Assembly: GCA_900012615.1 (NCBI GenBank)
Contig: LT009756.1
Coordinates: 540,414 to 604,413, forward strand
Source: Agrobacterium genomosp. 13 str. CFBP 6927
Lineage (GTDB): Bacteria; Pseudomonadota; Alphaproteobacteria; Rhizobiales; Rhizobiaceae
Length of the DNA: 64,000 nt
Direction of reading: 5' to 3'
Part shown: one piece after another, positions 17,770 to 26,596 of the stretch
How the letters are laid out: each line of letters starts with the position of its first letter
Position numbering within the stretch: position 1 is the first letter of the stretch
Position numbers and translations under genes: made by a program
Notes under the pieces: model-generated
Told to the model about the DNA's origin: nothing
Databases searched by the model: none
The model's input: only the letters and a program-made list of their open reading frames with translations

Positions 17770-17930
17770 TTACCCCCCTCTGCCCTGCCGGGCATCTCCC
17801 CCTCAAGGGGGGAGATCGATATGCGGTAAGCTCTCGCCCATCTCAACGTCAGCGAATGAAGTGGTGGTGGCGCCGCTTGCCGATCTCCCCCCTTTGAGGG
17901 GGAGATGCCCGGCAGGGCAGAGGGGGGTAA
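17770..17930. repeat. Type A palindromic repeat, complete copy
   Basis: Two near-perfect inverted arms (17770-17818 and 17881-17930), differing by a single base indel, flank a 62-bp spacer. Each arm holds a nested hairpin: GCCC-TGCC-GGGC and CATCTCCCCCTCAAGGGGGGAGAT-like segments. It lies between a convergent pair (the hydrolase gene and moaB). A second copy begins at 63877 and a half copy is at 33554. Its two large palindromes resemble the RIME-type intergenic elements of Rhizobium; that name is an inference. Confidence 0.85.
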
Positions 17931-17956
17931 ACTCCACCCACCCTCGATCCGCTGAT

Positions 17957-18502
17957 CTAAACGCCACCAGCCCCACGCTTCAAATGCTCATCGAGTCTCG
18001 GCATGATCTCTACGAAATTGCAGGGCAAGTGGCGATAATCGAGTTGAGCCTTGAGAATCCCATCCCACGCATCCTTGCACGCACCCGGCGAGCCGGGCAG
18101 CACGAAGATGAAGGTCGCGTTCGCTACGCCACCAGTCGCCCGCGACTGGATGGTGGCGGTGCCGATCTTGTCATAGGAGATGCGGTGGAAGAGGGCGGAA
18201 AACCCGTCCATGCGCTTTTCGAACAGCGGCTCCAGCGCTTCCGGCGTCACGTCACGGCCGGTAAAACCGGTGCCGCCGGTGGTAATAACCACATCCACGC
18301 CTTCAGAGAGCGTCCAGTCGCGCACGGTGCCGGCAATCGCTGCCCGGTCATCAGGCACGATGGCGCGCGCTGCGAGCCTGTGGCCCGCTTCCTCCAGCCT
18401 TGCGACGAGCGTATCGCCGGATTTGTCATTTTCCAGCGTGCGGCTGTCCGAAACGGTCAGGACCGCGATGCCGAGGGGAATGAAGGGTCTTTCGCCTGCC
18501 AT
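17957..18502 (-). CDS. moaB: Molybdenum cofactor biosynthesis protein MoaB/Mog family
   Basis: The 181-residue product belongs to the MoaB/Mog family, which adenylylates molybdopterin before molybdenum insertion. Visible are the N-terminal LTVSDSRTLENDKSGDT and the conserved nucleotide and molybdopterin loop VVITTGGTGFTGRDVTPEALEP, followed by the GSPGACKDAW segment that is usually near the C-terminal active site. The gene is on the minus strand, 45 bp downstream of ispE, the last gene of a run that also includes the TPR protein and the polyprenyl synthase. A type A repeat follows it. Confidence 0.92.
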   Translation of the reverse strand: MAGERPFIPLGIAVLTVSDSRTLENDKSGDTLVARLEEAGHRLAARAIVPDDRAAIAGTVRDWTLSEGVDVVITTGGTGFTGRDVTPEALEPLFEKRMDGFSALFHRISYDKIGTATIQSRATGGVANATFIFVLPGSPGACKDAWDGILKAQLDYRHLPCNFVEIMPRLDEHLKRGAGGV

Positions 18503-18547
18503 GGTCTTGTCCTCGAATTGGCCGTTCCTGAAATAAACGTCCGGTTC

Positions 18548-19432
18548 TCAAATGGTCCGCGTCGCCTGAAAATACCAGCCGGGATGTTTCTCCCGAAGCG
18601 ATGTTTCCGCTTTTTGGGCGGCCTCGAAGGAATGAAAAATCCCGAAACAGGTCGCGCCCGAACCGGACATGCGCACAAGGCCAGCATTTTCCTGCGACAG
18701 CAGCCTGACGATTTCGCCGATTTCCGGCAGCAGCGCCTGTGCAGGCGGTTGCAGATCATTGCGGCTTTGCGCAAGAAAATCCATCCAGCCGCCTGTTTTC
18801 CGCTCCGGCAACGGCGGATTGGCCTTGTTCTGCAGTCGCCGGAAAATCTCCGGCGTCGAGACGGCCTTCAGAGGATTGGCAAGCACCAGAAAGAGTGCAG
18901 GCAGGTCCGAGATCGGCTCGATATCCTCGCCGATGCCCCGCGCGATGAGGGAACGGCTTTCAAGGCACATCGGCACATCCGCACCAAGTGTAAGCGCGAG
19001 GGAGGCGAGCCTTTGCGGATCGATGCCCGCATGCCAGTGACGCAACAGCCCCCGAAGGGTCGCGGCCGCATCCGCCGAGCCGCCGCCGATACCGGAAGCG
19101 ACCGGCAGGTTCTTTTCGAGATGAATGGCGACCGGCCGGGCCGGCTGGCCTGTTGACACGAGAGCGCCGCGCAACAGGTCTCGGGCGCGGGTGACGAGAT
19201 TGTCGCCACCATCGCCAGCGCGCAAAAGATCGCCGAAGGGGCCGGAGATGGAGAAACTGTCGGCATCGGCGTCGCGAATGCGAATGACGTCGCCGGCTGC
19301 CGTAAATGTCACCAGCGTTTCGAGCAGATGGTAACCATCCGCCCGCTGGCCGGTCACATGCAGCGCCAGATTGATCTTGGCCGGGGCCGCCTCGATTGTC
19401 TCGGTGGCCCCGGAAACATCATGCACGCGCAT
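18548..19432 (-). CDS. ispE: 4-diphosphocytidyl-2-C-methyl-D-erythritol kinase
   Basis: This 294-residue GHMP kinase phosphorylates CDP-methylerythritol in the MEP pathway to isoprenoid precursors. Features are the N-terminal APAKINLALHVTGQRADGYH, the ATP loop LPVASGIGGGSADAAATL near residue 105, and VPMCLESRSLIARGIGEDIEP. The C-terminal GHMP motif is near VRMSGSGATCFGIF. The start codon lies 6 bp after the stop of the TPR gene, so the two are very likely cotranscribed. Its isoprenoid product is also used by the polyprenyl synthase gene upstream in the same direction. Confidence 0.96.
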   Translation of the reverse strand: MRVHDVSGATETIEAAPAKINLALHVTGQRADGYHLLETLVTFTAAGDVIRIRDADADSFSISGPFGDLLRAGDGGDNLVTRARDLLRGALVSTGQPARPVAIHLEKNLPVASGIGGGSADAAATLRGLLRHWHAGIDPQRLASLALTLGADVPMCLESRSLIARGIGEDIEPISDLPALFLVLANPLKAVSTPEIFRRLQNKANPPLPERKTGGWMDFLAQSRNDLQPPAQALLPEIGEIVRLLSQENAGLVRMSGSGATCFGIFHSFEAAQKAETSLREKHPGWYFQATRTI

Positions 19433-19438
19433 GCGGCG

Positions 19439-21286
19439 TCAGGATTTCTTGTCCGGAGTGGCGGCCGGTGCCGGAGCCGGAGGAGCAGGCGGGGGCGGTG
19501 CCACTTCCTTCTTAGCGGTGTTTTCGGCATCCTTTTCCAGGGGCGGCAGGCCGTTGGCGATCTTTTCGTTCACCTTGGCCTTGTCCACATCGTCGCTGTC
19601 GCCGATCAAAGCGCGGTTCCACTGATAGACCGCCTCGATCTTGCGGCCGACGCGCCAGTAGGCATCACCCAGATGGTCGTTGATCGTCGGATCGCCGGCC
19701 TTGAGTTCGATTGCCCGCTCCAGCTCGGTCACGGCCTCATCGAAAGCGCCGAGGCGATAATGCGCCCAGCCAAGCGAATCGACGATATAGCCGTCATTCG
19801 GACGGAGCTCGACGGCGCGGCTGATCATCTTCATGCCGTCGTCAAGATTGATGCCCTTGTCCACCCAGGAATAACCGAGATAGTTCAGCACCTGCGGCTG
19901 CTCGGGGTTCAATTCCAATGCCCGCTTGAAATTCGGTTCGGCCTTGTCCCATTCCTTCAGCCGCTCATAGGCGATGCCGCGCTGGAAGAACACCGACCAG
20001 TCGGACTTCTGCGGCACGGCGCCGATTACCTCGATGGCCTTGTCGTAGTTTTCGGCCATGGCGCGGTAATCCTTGGCGTCCGAAAGCACGCTGCCATAAG
20101 CGAGATAGGAACGGACGTCCTTCGGATCGGATTCAAGCAGGGACTGGAGATGCTTGCGCGCCTCGTCCACCTTGCCCGTCTGCGCAAGCGTCAGTCCGAG
20201 CTGCAGCTCGGAAATGCGATACATCGGCGAATCCTTCGGCACCTCGCGGTAGAAGGCGATGGCGCGGTCAGGCTGTTTCAGCGCTTCGGAGAGACCGCCG
20301 AGAAGGATGAGCGTATCCGGGCTCTTCGGATCGAGAGCGCGCGATGTCTGCAAATAAAGCGTGACGATTTCTTCCGCACCTTCGCGGTTCAACGCGCCGG
20401 CGATGGAGAACATGACGCTGGCAGCGCCCTCCACGGCATTGGTAATCTGCTGCTCGGGCTTGTCACCACTCTCGATAGCCTGGCGAAGCGCCTTCAGCGG
20501 CGCGTAATTCGGCGCGAAAGTATCGCCGACCGCAATCGCGTCCAGCGCCTTCTGCTTGTTGCCGGCGGAAGCTTCGAGCCGGGCAAGCGCCATCACGGCG
20601 CGCATATAGGTGTCGGAGGCGGTTGCCCCGCCTTCACGATCCGTCACCGCTTCGTTCAGGCTCTTGCGGGCAGCTTCATTGTTGCCGGAAACGAGGGCGA
20701 TGGCCGCCGCATTGTATTTCTGGAAAATCGAGATCCAGCCCGGGCCCTTCATGTTGTTGACCAGCGCCAGCGCTTCCTTCGGCTTGCCGGAGCCGGCACG
20801 CGCCCATGCGGTCAAAAGCGTATTGACCATGCGGTCGAGATCGTTGGGACCCGTGTATTTCAGGATCTTCTCGGCCTTGGCGAAGTCCTTGTCCTTGATG
20901 GCGTCGAGACCGCGCACGATGGTCGTCACGCGCTCGACGGAGGTGTCATCCTTCATGGAATCGGCGATCTTGGCGCCGGCCTCGAAATTGCCGCTCAGGA
21001 GTTCGGCGATCATCAGCCGCTGGCGGATTTCCGTATTGGCCGGATCGAATTCCAGTGCCTTCTTGTAAAGCGAAATCGCGGTCGGATAGTCCTGGTCGAC
21101 ATCGGCATTGCGCCCGGCGAGGAAAGCGCCGGAGAAGGTGTTCACCTTGCCGGGATCGAACGTGACGGCCTTTTCTTCCGGTTTCGCCTTCGTTTCCGCA
21201 AAGCCGGGGCTGGCACCCGCGCCGATTGCGAGAGCGGCGGCAAGAGCCGCGCTGCAGAGAAGACGGAGTGCTGGTTTACGCCGCAT
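19439..21286 (-). CDS. Tetratricopeptide repeat protein with signal peptide
   Basis: The 615-residue product starts with a signal peptide (MRRKPALRLLCSAALAAALAIG, cleavage near AFA-type SPGFAE) and then consists of TPR units, such as YPTAISLYKKALEFDPAN, KAEPNFKRALELNPEQPQVLNYLGYSWVD, and YIVDSLGWAHYRLGAFDEAV. The C-terminus is a Pro/Ala-rich tail. Such proteins act as periplasmic or membrane scaffolds; no specific role can be assigned. I chose the start at 21286 because it begins the signal peptide; ATGs 56 and 16 codons further upstream exist. The stop lies 6 bp before ispE. Confidence 0.82.
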   Translation of the reverse strand: MRRKPALRLLCSAALAAALAIGAGASPGFAETKAKPEEKAVTFDPGKVNTFSGAFLAGRNADVDQDYPTAISLYKKALEFDPANTEIRQRLMIAELLSGNFEAGAKIADSMKDDTSVERVTTIVRGLDAIKDKDFAKAEKILKYTGPNDLDRMVNTLLTAWARAGSGKPKEALALVNNMKGPGWISIFQKYNAAAIALVSGNNEAARKSLNEAVTDREGGATASDTYMRAVMALARLEASAGNKQKALDAIAVGDTFAPNYAPLKALRQAIESGDKPEQQITNAVEGAASVMFSIAGALNREGAEEIVTLYLQTSRALDPKSPDTLILLGGLSEALKQPDRAIAFYREVPKDSPMYRISELQLGLTLAQTGKVDEARKHLQSLLESDPKDVRSYLAYGSVLSDAKDYRAMAENYDKAIEVIGAVPQKSDWSVFFQRGIAYERLKEWDKAEPNFKRALELNPEQPQVLNYLGYSWVDKGINLDDGMKMISRAVELRPNDGYIVDSLGWAHYRLGAFDEAVTELERAIELKAGDPTINDHLGDAYWRVGRKIEAVYQWNRALIGDSDDVDKAKVNEKIANGLPPLEKDAENTAKKEVAPPPPAPPAPAPAATPDKKS

Positions 21287-21479
21287 GAGGGAACCTTTGC
21301 CTTTGTGCAGATGCACGGAAAAATCAGTTTCCATTGTTTGGTCACCATAGAATGGCTTTTTTGAAGCAACCCCGCAAGAAATTATGGCCCACGCCACAAT
21401 CACGCCTTGCGGAGAAGCTGGCCCCCAGACATCAGGCGGGATGATCTTGTCCATCCGCCGTTTGCCCGGGCCTTGGGCG

Positions 21480-22496
21480 TCAGTTCAGACGCTCAATGCA
21501 GAAGTCGATCACTTCCAGAAGCGCATTTTTCCATGGGCTCTGCGGCAGCGGTGCCAGCGCGTCGCGGGCGATGGTGCCGTAATGCGTGGCGCGGCCGATC
21601 GTATCGCCGAGGCCATTATATTTGGTGATCAGGCCCAGCGCCTTTTCGAGGTTCTCGTCGCTGCTTTCACCCTTCTCAATGGCGTTGCGCCAGAAGGCGC
21701 GCTCATCCTGGGTGCCGCGACGATAGGACAGGATGACCGGCAGGGTGATCTTGCCCTCACGGAAATCATCACCGGTATTCTTGCCGAGATCGGCGGACTT
21801 GCCGCCGTAGTCCAGCACGTCGTCGACGAGCTGGAAGGCGAGGCCGAGATTCATGCCGTAGGATTTGAGCGCGCCGCGGGTCGCCTTGTCGGTCTTCGCA
21901 ACGATCGGGCCGACTTCCGCCGCCGCCGCGAAAAGGGCGGCCGTCTTGGCGCGAATCACCTGCAGATAATCGTCTTCCGTCGTTTCCATGTTCTTGGCGA
22001 CCGAAAGCTGCAGCACCTCGCCCTCGGCGATCACCGAGGCGGCAGTGGACAGCACGTCGAGAGCATCGAGCGAGCCGACATCCACCATCATGCGGAAGGC
22101 CTGGCCGAGCAGGAAGTCACCAACGAGAACGCTCGCCTGGTTGCCCCATATGGTGCGGGCGGTGGATTTGCCGCGGCGCAGATCGCTCTCATCCACCACG
22201 TCGTCATGCAGAAGCGTTGCCGTGTGCATGAATTCCACGCTGGTGGCGAGCTTGATGTGGTGGTCGCCCTCGTAACCGAACATCGAGGCCGAAGCGAGCG
22301 TCAGCATCGGACGCAGGCGCTTGCCGCCTGACGAGATGAGATGGTTGGCCACCTCAGGTATCATCTGGACATCGGAACCCGCCTTGGAAAGGATAAGCTG
22401 GTTCACCCGTTCCATGTCGGGGCGGGTCAGGTCGACAAGCGGCTTGACGGATGCGAGTTTGTTTTTGCTTTCTTCAAGCGGTATGACGACGCCCAA
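21480..22496 (-). CDS. Polyprenyl diphosphate synthase (octa/decaprenyl, ubiquinone side chain)
   Basis: This 338-residue trans-prenyl synthase has the two aspartate-rich motifs: LLHDDVVDESDLRRGK near residue 95 (first) and FQLVDDVLDYGGK near 220 (second), with the substrate-binding GGKRLRPML near 55. It elongates farnesyl diphosphate to the ubiquinone tail precursor. Agrobacterium makes ubiquinone-10, so decaprenyl diphosphate is the likely product, although the sequence alone cannot set chain length. I chose the TTG start at 22496 (GVVIPLEESKN) because GGAG lies upstream and it gives the expected length; a longer frame from 22556 is unlikely. UbiA, which uses the product, is encoded near 43.7 kb. 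Confidence 0.88.
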   Translation of the reverse strand: MGVVIPLEESKNKLASVKPLVDLTRPDMERVNQLILSKAGSDVQMIPEVANHLISSGGKRLRPMLTLASASMFGYEGDHHIKLATSVEFMHTATLLHDDVVDESDLRRGKSTARTIWGNQASVLVGDFLLGQAFRMMVDVGSLDALDVLSTAASVIAEGEVLQLSVAKNMETTEDDYLQVIRAKTAALFAAAAEVGPIVAKTDKATRGALKSYGMNLGLAFQLVDDVLDYGGKSADLGKNTGDDFREGKITLPVILSYRRGTQDERAFWRNAIEKGESSDENLEKALGLITKYNGLGDTIGRATHYGTIARDALAPLPQSPWKNALLEVIDFCIERLN

Positions 22497-22607
22497 GGGA
22501 CAGGACTCCAGTTCGAATTTGAATTCGACAATAAAAACTGACGCCTTGCGCGGCAAGGGGCGAATTGCCGCTAGCCATTCAAAAAGATGGGAATTTAAGG
22601 TCTATCC

Positions 22608-22838
22608 ATGCGTGAACTGATCCGTACCAACGATGCCGTCCTCCTGTCCTTCGCCGAAAGCCTGATGAAGGACGCTGGTATCCATTGCCTTGTCGCCGAT
22701 CAGGCGATGAGCATTCTGGAAGGTTCGCTCGGTCTTCTGCCCCGCCGGTTTCTGGTTGAAGAGGATCGTGCCGATCAGGCCCGTCGCATCCTCTTCGATG
22801 CCGGGCTGGGCGACGAGCTGCGCAACGAAGAGGCTTGA
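22608..22838 (+). CDS. DUF2007 family small protein
   Basis: A 76-residue protein (RELIRTNDAVLLSFAESLMKDAG at its N-terminus) that fits the DUF2007 family, described as putative signal-transducing proteins of unknown role. It contains no membrane segment. The gene ends 6 bp before a methyltransferase gene, so the two are probably translated from one message. It is divergent from the polyprenyl synthase gene across a 111-bp region. Confidence 0.85.
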   Translation: MRELIRTNDAVLLSFAESLMKDAGIHCLVADQAMSILEGSLGLLPRRFLVEEDRADQARRILFDAGLGDELRNEEA

Positions 22839-22844
22839 GCGGCA

Positions 22845-23645
22845 GTGGGCGGCGGCATTTCCGAAACGATCGACGCCTTTCACCGGGGCAAGTTTCACAT
22901 CATCCAGCCCAAGGGCAGGGGCCATCGCGCCGGCATGGACGCCATGCTTCTCGCCTCGCTGGTGACGGATGAGCGCGCCTGCCGGGTCGCTGATCTCGGC
23001 GCGGGCGCGGGTGCGGCGGGCTTTGCTGTTGCCGCCCGGCTCGAAAAGGCTGAAGTGACACTCTACGAGCGCTCGCCGGAAATGGCGGAATTTGCCCGCC
23101 GCAGTCTCGCATTGCCGGAAAATGCCGTCTTCTCCGCCCGCGTCAGCTTATGTCAGGCGGATGTGACCCTGCGTGCCAAGGCGCGCGTCGAAGCCGGCTT
23201 GCCGGACGCCTATTTCCACCACGTCATCATGAACCCGCCCTATAATGATGCGGGCGATCGCCGCACGCCGGATGCGTTGAAGGCTGAAGCCCACGCCATG
23301 ACGGAGGGTCTGTTCGAGGACTGGATCAGGACGGCTGGCGCGATCATGGTTCCGGGCGGGCAGCTTTCCCTGATTTCAAGGCCGCAATCGGTGGCGGACA
23401 TCATTGCCGCCTGCGGTGCCCGTTTCGGCGGCATGGAGATCACCCTCATTCATCCGCGCCCGGGCGAAGATGCGGTGCGTATGCTCGTCACCGCCATCAA
23501 GGGCTCGCGGGCGAGGTTATCGTTCCGGGCGCCGCTCGTCATGCATGAGACCGGCAGCCACGCCTTCACACCCTTCGTGGATGACCTGAACAATGGCCGC
23601 GCCGCCTATCGCCGTAATGTAAAGGCAATCAGGCCGGGCCTATAA
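22845..23645 (+). CDS. Class I SAM-dependent methyltransferase, TrmN6-like
   Basis: The 266-residue product has the S-adenosylmethionine motif VADLGAGAGAAGFAVA near residue 47 and the NPPY tetrapeptide (VIMNPPYNDAGD) near 128, typical of N6-adenine methyltransferases that act on nucleic acid. The closest known relatives are tRNA1(Val) A37 N6-methyltransferases (TrmN6/YfiC), so that is the likely function; another RNA or DNA target is possible. It starts with GTG at 22845, six bases after the preceding stop, with GAAGAGG as ribosome-binding site. The next gene, an S49 peptidase, begins 90 bp further on. Confidence 0.85.
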   Translation: MGGGISETIDAFHRGKFHIIQPKGRGHRAGMDAMLLASLVTDERACRVADLGAGAGAAGFAVAARLEKAEVTLYERSPEMAEFARRSLALPENAVFSARVSLCQADVTLRAKARVEAGLPDAYFHHVIMNPPYNDAGDRRTPDALKAEAHAMTEGLFEDWIRTAGAIMVPGGQLSLISRPQSVADIIAACGARFGGMEITLIHPRPGEDAVRMLVTAIKGSRARLSFRAPLVMHETGSHAFTPFVDDLNNGRAAYRRNVKAIRPGL

Positions 23646-23735
23646 AATCGCGGTTCCGCCGGGCGTAAACCATTGCGTTTTCCCGGGCGATACATACATG
23701 CCTGACGAACAGGCAATTGCTGCGAGGATTGAGTT

Positions 23736-24602
23736 GTGGGTTTTCTGAAGTATCTGGTACCGAAACGCTTTCGCAAAAAAGAACTCGTCATCCCGGTGGT
23801 GCGCATGCATGGCGCCATCATGGCGGGTGGTAACCAGTTTCGCCCCGCGCTCAATCTCGCCTCCTATGCGCCGCTGCTTGAAAAAGCCTTTGCCATCAAG
23901 GACGCGCCGGCTGTTGCCATTTCGCTCAACTCTCCCGGCGGCTCGCCGGTGCAGGCGCGGATGATCTATAATCGCATCCGTCAGCTTGCCGAGGAAAAGG
24001 AAAAGAAGGTCCTGATCTTCGTGGAAGACGTGGCTGCCTCCGGCGGCTACATGATCGCGCTTGCCGGCGACGAGATCATCGCCGACCCCACCTCCATCGT
24101 CGGTTCTATCGGCGTCGTTTCGGGCGGCTTCGGTTTCCCGGAAATGCTGCGGAAGATCGGCGTGGAGCGCCGCGTTTATACGGCCGGCGAGAACAAGGCG
24201 ATCCTCGATCCCTTTCAGCCGGAAAAGGAAGGCGATATCGAATATCTGAAGTCGCTCCAGGTCGAAATCCACAATGTTTTCATCGATATGGTCAAGATGC
24301 GTCGCGGCTCGAAACTGAAGGACGATGAGACGCTCTTCTCCGGCCTATTCTGGACCGGCATGCGCGGTCTCGACCTCGGCCTGATCGACGGGTTGGGCGA
24401 TATGAGGGAGATTTTGCGCCGCCGCTTCGGCGAAAAGGTCAAGCTTCAGCTCGTCAGCGGCGGACGCTCGCTGTTTGGCAAAAAAGTGCCAGGCGTCAAT
24501 GCGGCGCTCGACCTCAATGCCGAAAGGCTGGCCGCAGGGGCCGTCTCGGGACTTGCGGAGGTCGCCGAAGAAAAGGCATTGTGGTCGCGTTTCGGTCTAT
24601 GA
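23736..24602 (+). CDS. S49 family serine peptidase (SppA/SohB-like)
   Basis: This 288-residue protein belongs to the S49 peptidases. LNSPGGSPVQ near residue 66 matches the oxyanion loop, and VAASGGYMIALAGDEI near 102 holds the catalytic Ser, with the Lys expected later in the chain. Family members degrade signal peptides and short membrane peptides. No membrane segment is obvious at the N-terminus, unlike classic SppA, which suggests a short SppA36-like or cytoplasmic form. The start is a GTG with GAGGATTGAG upstream. A 64-codon membrane protein gene follows 20 bp later. Confidence 0.88.
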   Translation: MGFLKYLVPKRFRKKELVIPVVRMHGAIMAGGNQFRPALNLASYAPLLEKAFAIKDAPAVAISLNSPGGSPVQARMIYNRIRQLAEEKEKKVLIFVEDVAASGGYMIALAGDEIIADPTSIVGSIGVVSGGFGFPEMLRKIGVERRVYTAGENKAILDPFQPEKEGDIEYLKSLQVEIHNVFIDMVKMRRGSKLKDDETLFSGLFWTGMRGLDLGLIDGLGDMREILRRRFGEKVKLQLVSGGRSLFGKKVPGVNAALDLNAERLAAGAVSGLAEVAEEKALWSRFGL

Positions 24603-24622
24603 TGTCGCAGGAATAGGGCCTT

Positions 24623-24817
24623 ATGGCGCAGCTGATTACAATTCTTCTTCTGGTGGTGGGATCCGTCATCCTTTACCGCCGCTTTGTCCGCGATGCGGAA
24701 AAGCTTTCGGCGAAATCGAAACAGCGCGAAAAGGAACGCGAGACCGGCGCCATCGGCACGCTGATCAAGGACCCGGAAACCGGCGAATACCGCGTGAAGC
24801 GCGAGGATGAGACGTAA
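24623..24817 (+). CDS. Small membrane protein of unknown function
   Basis: The 64-residue product begins with a single hydrophobic segment (LITILLLVVGSVILYRR) and continues as a charged cytoplasmic helix (EKLSAKSKQREKERETG) with GTLIKDPETGEYRV at the end. It follows the S49 peptidase gene by 20 bp, and the pair is probably cotranscribed, so it may be a partner or anchor of the peptidase. I know no functional assignment for it. Confidence 0.75.
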   Translation: MAQLITILLLVVGSVILYRRFVRDAEKLSAKSKQREKERETGAIGTLIKDPETGEYRVKREDET

Positions 24818-24846
24818 TTTTCCTGTAACGTGGAATTTGCTATAGT
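24818..24846 (+). promoter_or_regulatory. Candidate extended -10 promoter for vapBC
   Basis: TGCTATAGT (24838-24846) matches an extended -10 element (TGNTATAAT), and TTTTCC is a weak -35 17 bp upstream. It lies about 24 bp in front of the antitoxin start with AAGGAGG in between, so the toxin-antitoxin pair can have its own promoter rather than depending on the genes before it. Confidence 0.45.
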
Positions 24847-24869
24847 CGCTTTCAAGTAAGGAGGCTGTC

Positions 24870-25100
24870 ATGCGTGTCACGAAATGGGGCGATAGTCTTG
24901 CGGTCCGCATTCCGGCGGATGTCGCGGAAGCCTTGCATATCAAGGAGGGCGACGAGGTGGATGTTTCTGTGCCGACACAGGAACCGCCTGCTTCTATTTC
25001 ACAGGAGGAGCGCGAAAAGATACTGTCGTATATTCGCGCTCAGCGTTGGCAGCTTCCACCCGGCTGGAAATTCGACCGCGAAGAGGCAAATGAGCGTTGA
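24870..25100 (+). CDS. vapB: Antitoxin of a VapBC-type system (AbrB/MazE fold)
   Basis: The 76-residue product has an N-terminal AbrB/SpoVT swapped-hairpin domain (VTKWGDSLAVRIPADVAEALHIKEGDEVDVSV), the DNA-binding part, and a short acidic-basic C-terminus (LPPGWKFDREEANER) that would cover the toxin. AAGGAGG lies just upstream of the ATG. Its last codons overlap the toxin start by four bases (TTGA), the usual coupling in type II systems. It should repress the pair and neutralise the PIN-domain toxin. Confidence 0.9.
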   Translation: MRVTKWGDSLAVRIPADVAEALHIKEGDEVDVSVPTQEPPASISQEEREKILSYIRAQRWQLPPGWKFDREEANER

Positions 25101-25513
25101 GCCATTTGCCCTTTCTCGATACGAATATCTTCATCTATGCCTTTCTGGATGACGAACGGTCATCCAAGGCCCAAGAGATCGTTTCTAAACCTTATGTGAC
25201 GAGCGTTCAGGCATTCAATGAATTTGCGAGTGTTGTCCGGCGGAAGTGGCCTCAAAAATGGGTTGAAATCCGTAGGTCGCTGGATGGTCTCCGTCGAATG
25301 GCGGTGACAGTCGTTGAACTCGATGTGCAGTTAAATGCGAGCGCTATTGATCTTGTCGATAAATATAACTTCGCCTTCTATGACGCGTTGATGGTAGCAG
25401 CAGCCCTGGAGGCTGAAAGCAGCGTGTTCCTCTCCGAAGACATGCATGACGGTCTCACCGTCGAAGGGCGAATGAAGATCGTTAACCCGTTCACCGCCCG
25501 CCTCCACGCATAA
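25097..25513 (+). CDS. vapC: PIN-domain ribonuclease toxin (VapC family)
   Basis: This 138-residue PIN-domain protein has the acidic active site: FLDTNIFIYAFL (first Asp), NEFA (Glu, near residue 45), and FYDALMVAAALEAES (Asp near residue 95), with VFLSEDMHDG (last Asp). VapC enzymes cleave RNA, often tRNA, and stop growth when the antitoxin is lost. The start is a TTG overlapping the antitoxin stop. Its base composition is less GC-rich than that of its neighbours, consistent with later acquisition. The upstream antitoxin confirms the system. Confidence 0.92.
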   Translation: MSHLPFLDTNIFIYAFLDDERSSKAQEIVSKPYVTSVQAFNEFASVVRRKWPQKWVEIRRSLDGLRRMAVTVVELDVQLNASAIDLVDKYNFAFYDALMVAAALEAESSVFLSEDMHDGLTVEGRMKIVNPFTARLHA

Positions 25514-25556
25514 AACCTTGACCCCCACGCCATGCCGTGGCACCAGTCCGCATCCG

Positions 25557-25576
25557 AAGTAAGTCAATGCTTACTT
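25557..25576 (+). promoter_or_regulatory. Leader hairpin before glyQ
   Basis: AAGTAAG (25557-25563) and CTTACTT (25570-25576) form a perfect 7-bp stem with a six-base loop, about 27 bp before the chosen glyQ start. It lacks a T-run, so it is not a terminator for vapC. It may be incidental or may modulate glyQ expression. Confidence 0.25.
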
Positions 25577-25602
25577 GTCCTCCTAACGCCGCGATGACTG
25601 CA

Positions 25603-26556
25603 ATGACCGATATTCCCGACCATATGAACCCGAAGCGTTCCTTTCAGGCGCTGATCCTGACGCTGCACAATTACTGGGCCGACAAGGGCTGCGCGGTGCT
25701 GCAGCCTTACGATATGGAAGTGGGCGCGGGCACGTTTCATCCGGCGACGACGCTGCGTGCGCTTGGACCGAAGCCGTGGAAGGCCGCTTATGTGCAGCCT
25801 TCGCGCCGCCCGTCCGATGGCCGTTACGGCGAAAACCCCAACCGCCTGCAGCATTATTACCAGTATCAGGTCATCCTGAAGCCCAACCCTTCCAACCTTC
25901 AGGAACTCTATCTCGGTTCGCTGAAGGCGATCGGCCTCGATCCGCTGCTGCACGATGTGCGCTTCGTCGAAGACGATTGGGAAAGCCCGACGCTCGGCGC
26001 CTGGGGTCTCGGCTGGGAATGCTGGTGCGACGGCATGGAAGTGTCGCAGTTCACCTACTTCCAGCAGGTCTGCGGCATCGAGTGCTCGCCGGTTGCGGGT
26101 GAGCTGACCTATGGTCTGGAGCGTCTCGCCATGTATGTTCAGGGCGTCGACAATGTCTACGACCTGAACTTCAACGGCCGCGAAGGCGAAGAGAAGATTT
26201 CCTATGGCGACGTCTTCCTGCAGGCCGAGCAGGAATATTCCCGCCATAATTTCGAATTTGCCGATACGGCCATGCTGCATCGCCATTTCATCGACGCCGA
26301 AAAGGAATGCCAGGCGCTTCTCGCCGCCGGTGCGCCCGGTGATAACGACAATCAGCGCCTGCACAAATGCGTGTTCCCGGCCTATGACCAGTGCATCAAG
26401 GCCAGCCATGTCTTCAACCTTCTGGATGCGCGCGGTGTGATCTCGGTGACGGAACGCCAGAGCTACATCCTGCGCGTGCGCACGCTGGCAAAAGCCTGCG
26501 GCGAGGCCTTCCTGCTGACGGATGCGGGCGGGCTGAACTGGAACAGGGCCGCCTGA
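25603..26556 (+). CDS. glyQ: Glycyl-tRNA synthetase, alpha chain
   Basis: This is the 317-residue alpha subunit of the bacterial heterotetrameric glycyl-tRNA synthetase, which makes Gly-tRNA. Conserved pieces are [35 protein letters not shown] near the N-terminus, [29 protein letters not shown], and [23 protein letters not shown] chose the ATG at 25603; ATGs at 25567, 25594 and 25624 are other possible starts. The beta subunit, glyS, lies 4.8 kb downstream on the same strand, with four genes inserted between them. A terminator follows at 26597. Confidence 0.97.
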   Translation: MTDIPDHMNPKRSFQALILTLHNYWADKGCAVLQPYDMEVGAGTFHPATTLRALGPKPWKAAYVQPSRRPSDGRYGENPNRLQHYYQYQVILKPNPSNLQELYLGSLKAIGLDPLLHDVRFVEDDWESPTLGAWGLGWECWCDGMEVSQFTYFQQVCGIECSPVAGELTYGLERLAMYVQGVDNVYDLNFNGREGEEKISYGDVFLQAEQEYSRHNFEFADTAMLHRHFIDAEKECQALLAAGAPGDNDNQRLHKCVFPAYDQCIKASHVFNLLDARGVISVTERQSYILRVRTLAKACGEAFLLTDAGGLNWNRAA

Positions 26557-26596
26557 TTTTCAGCGGTAAGCTCTTGTCTGAATTTTTGATAATTTG

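Noticed and set aside
19328..21364. A 678-codon frame on the plus strand over the TPR gene
   Set aside because: The minus-strand product has a signal peptide and clear TPR units. The plus frame is a shadow with no motif.
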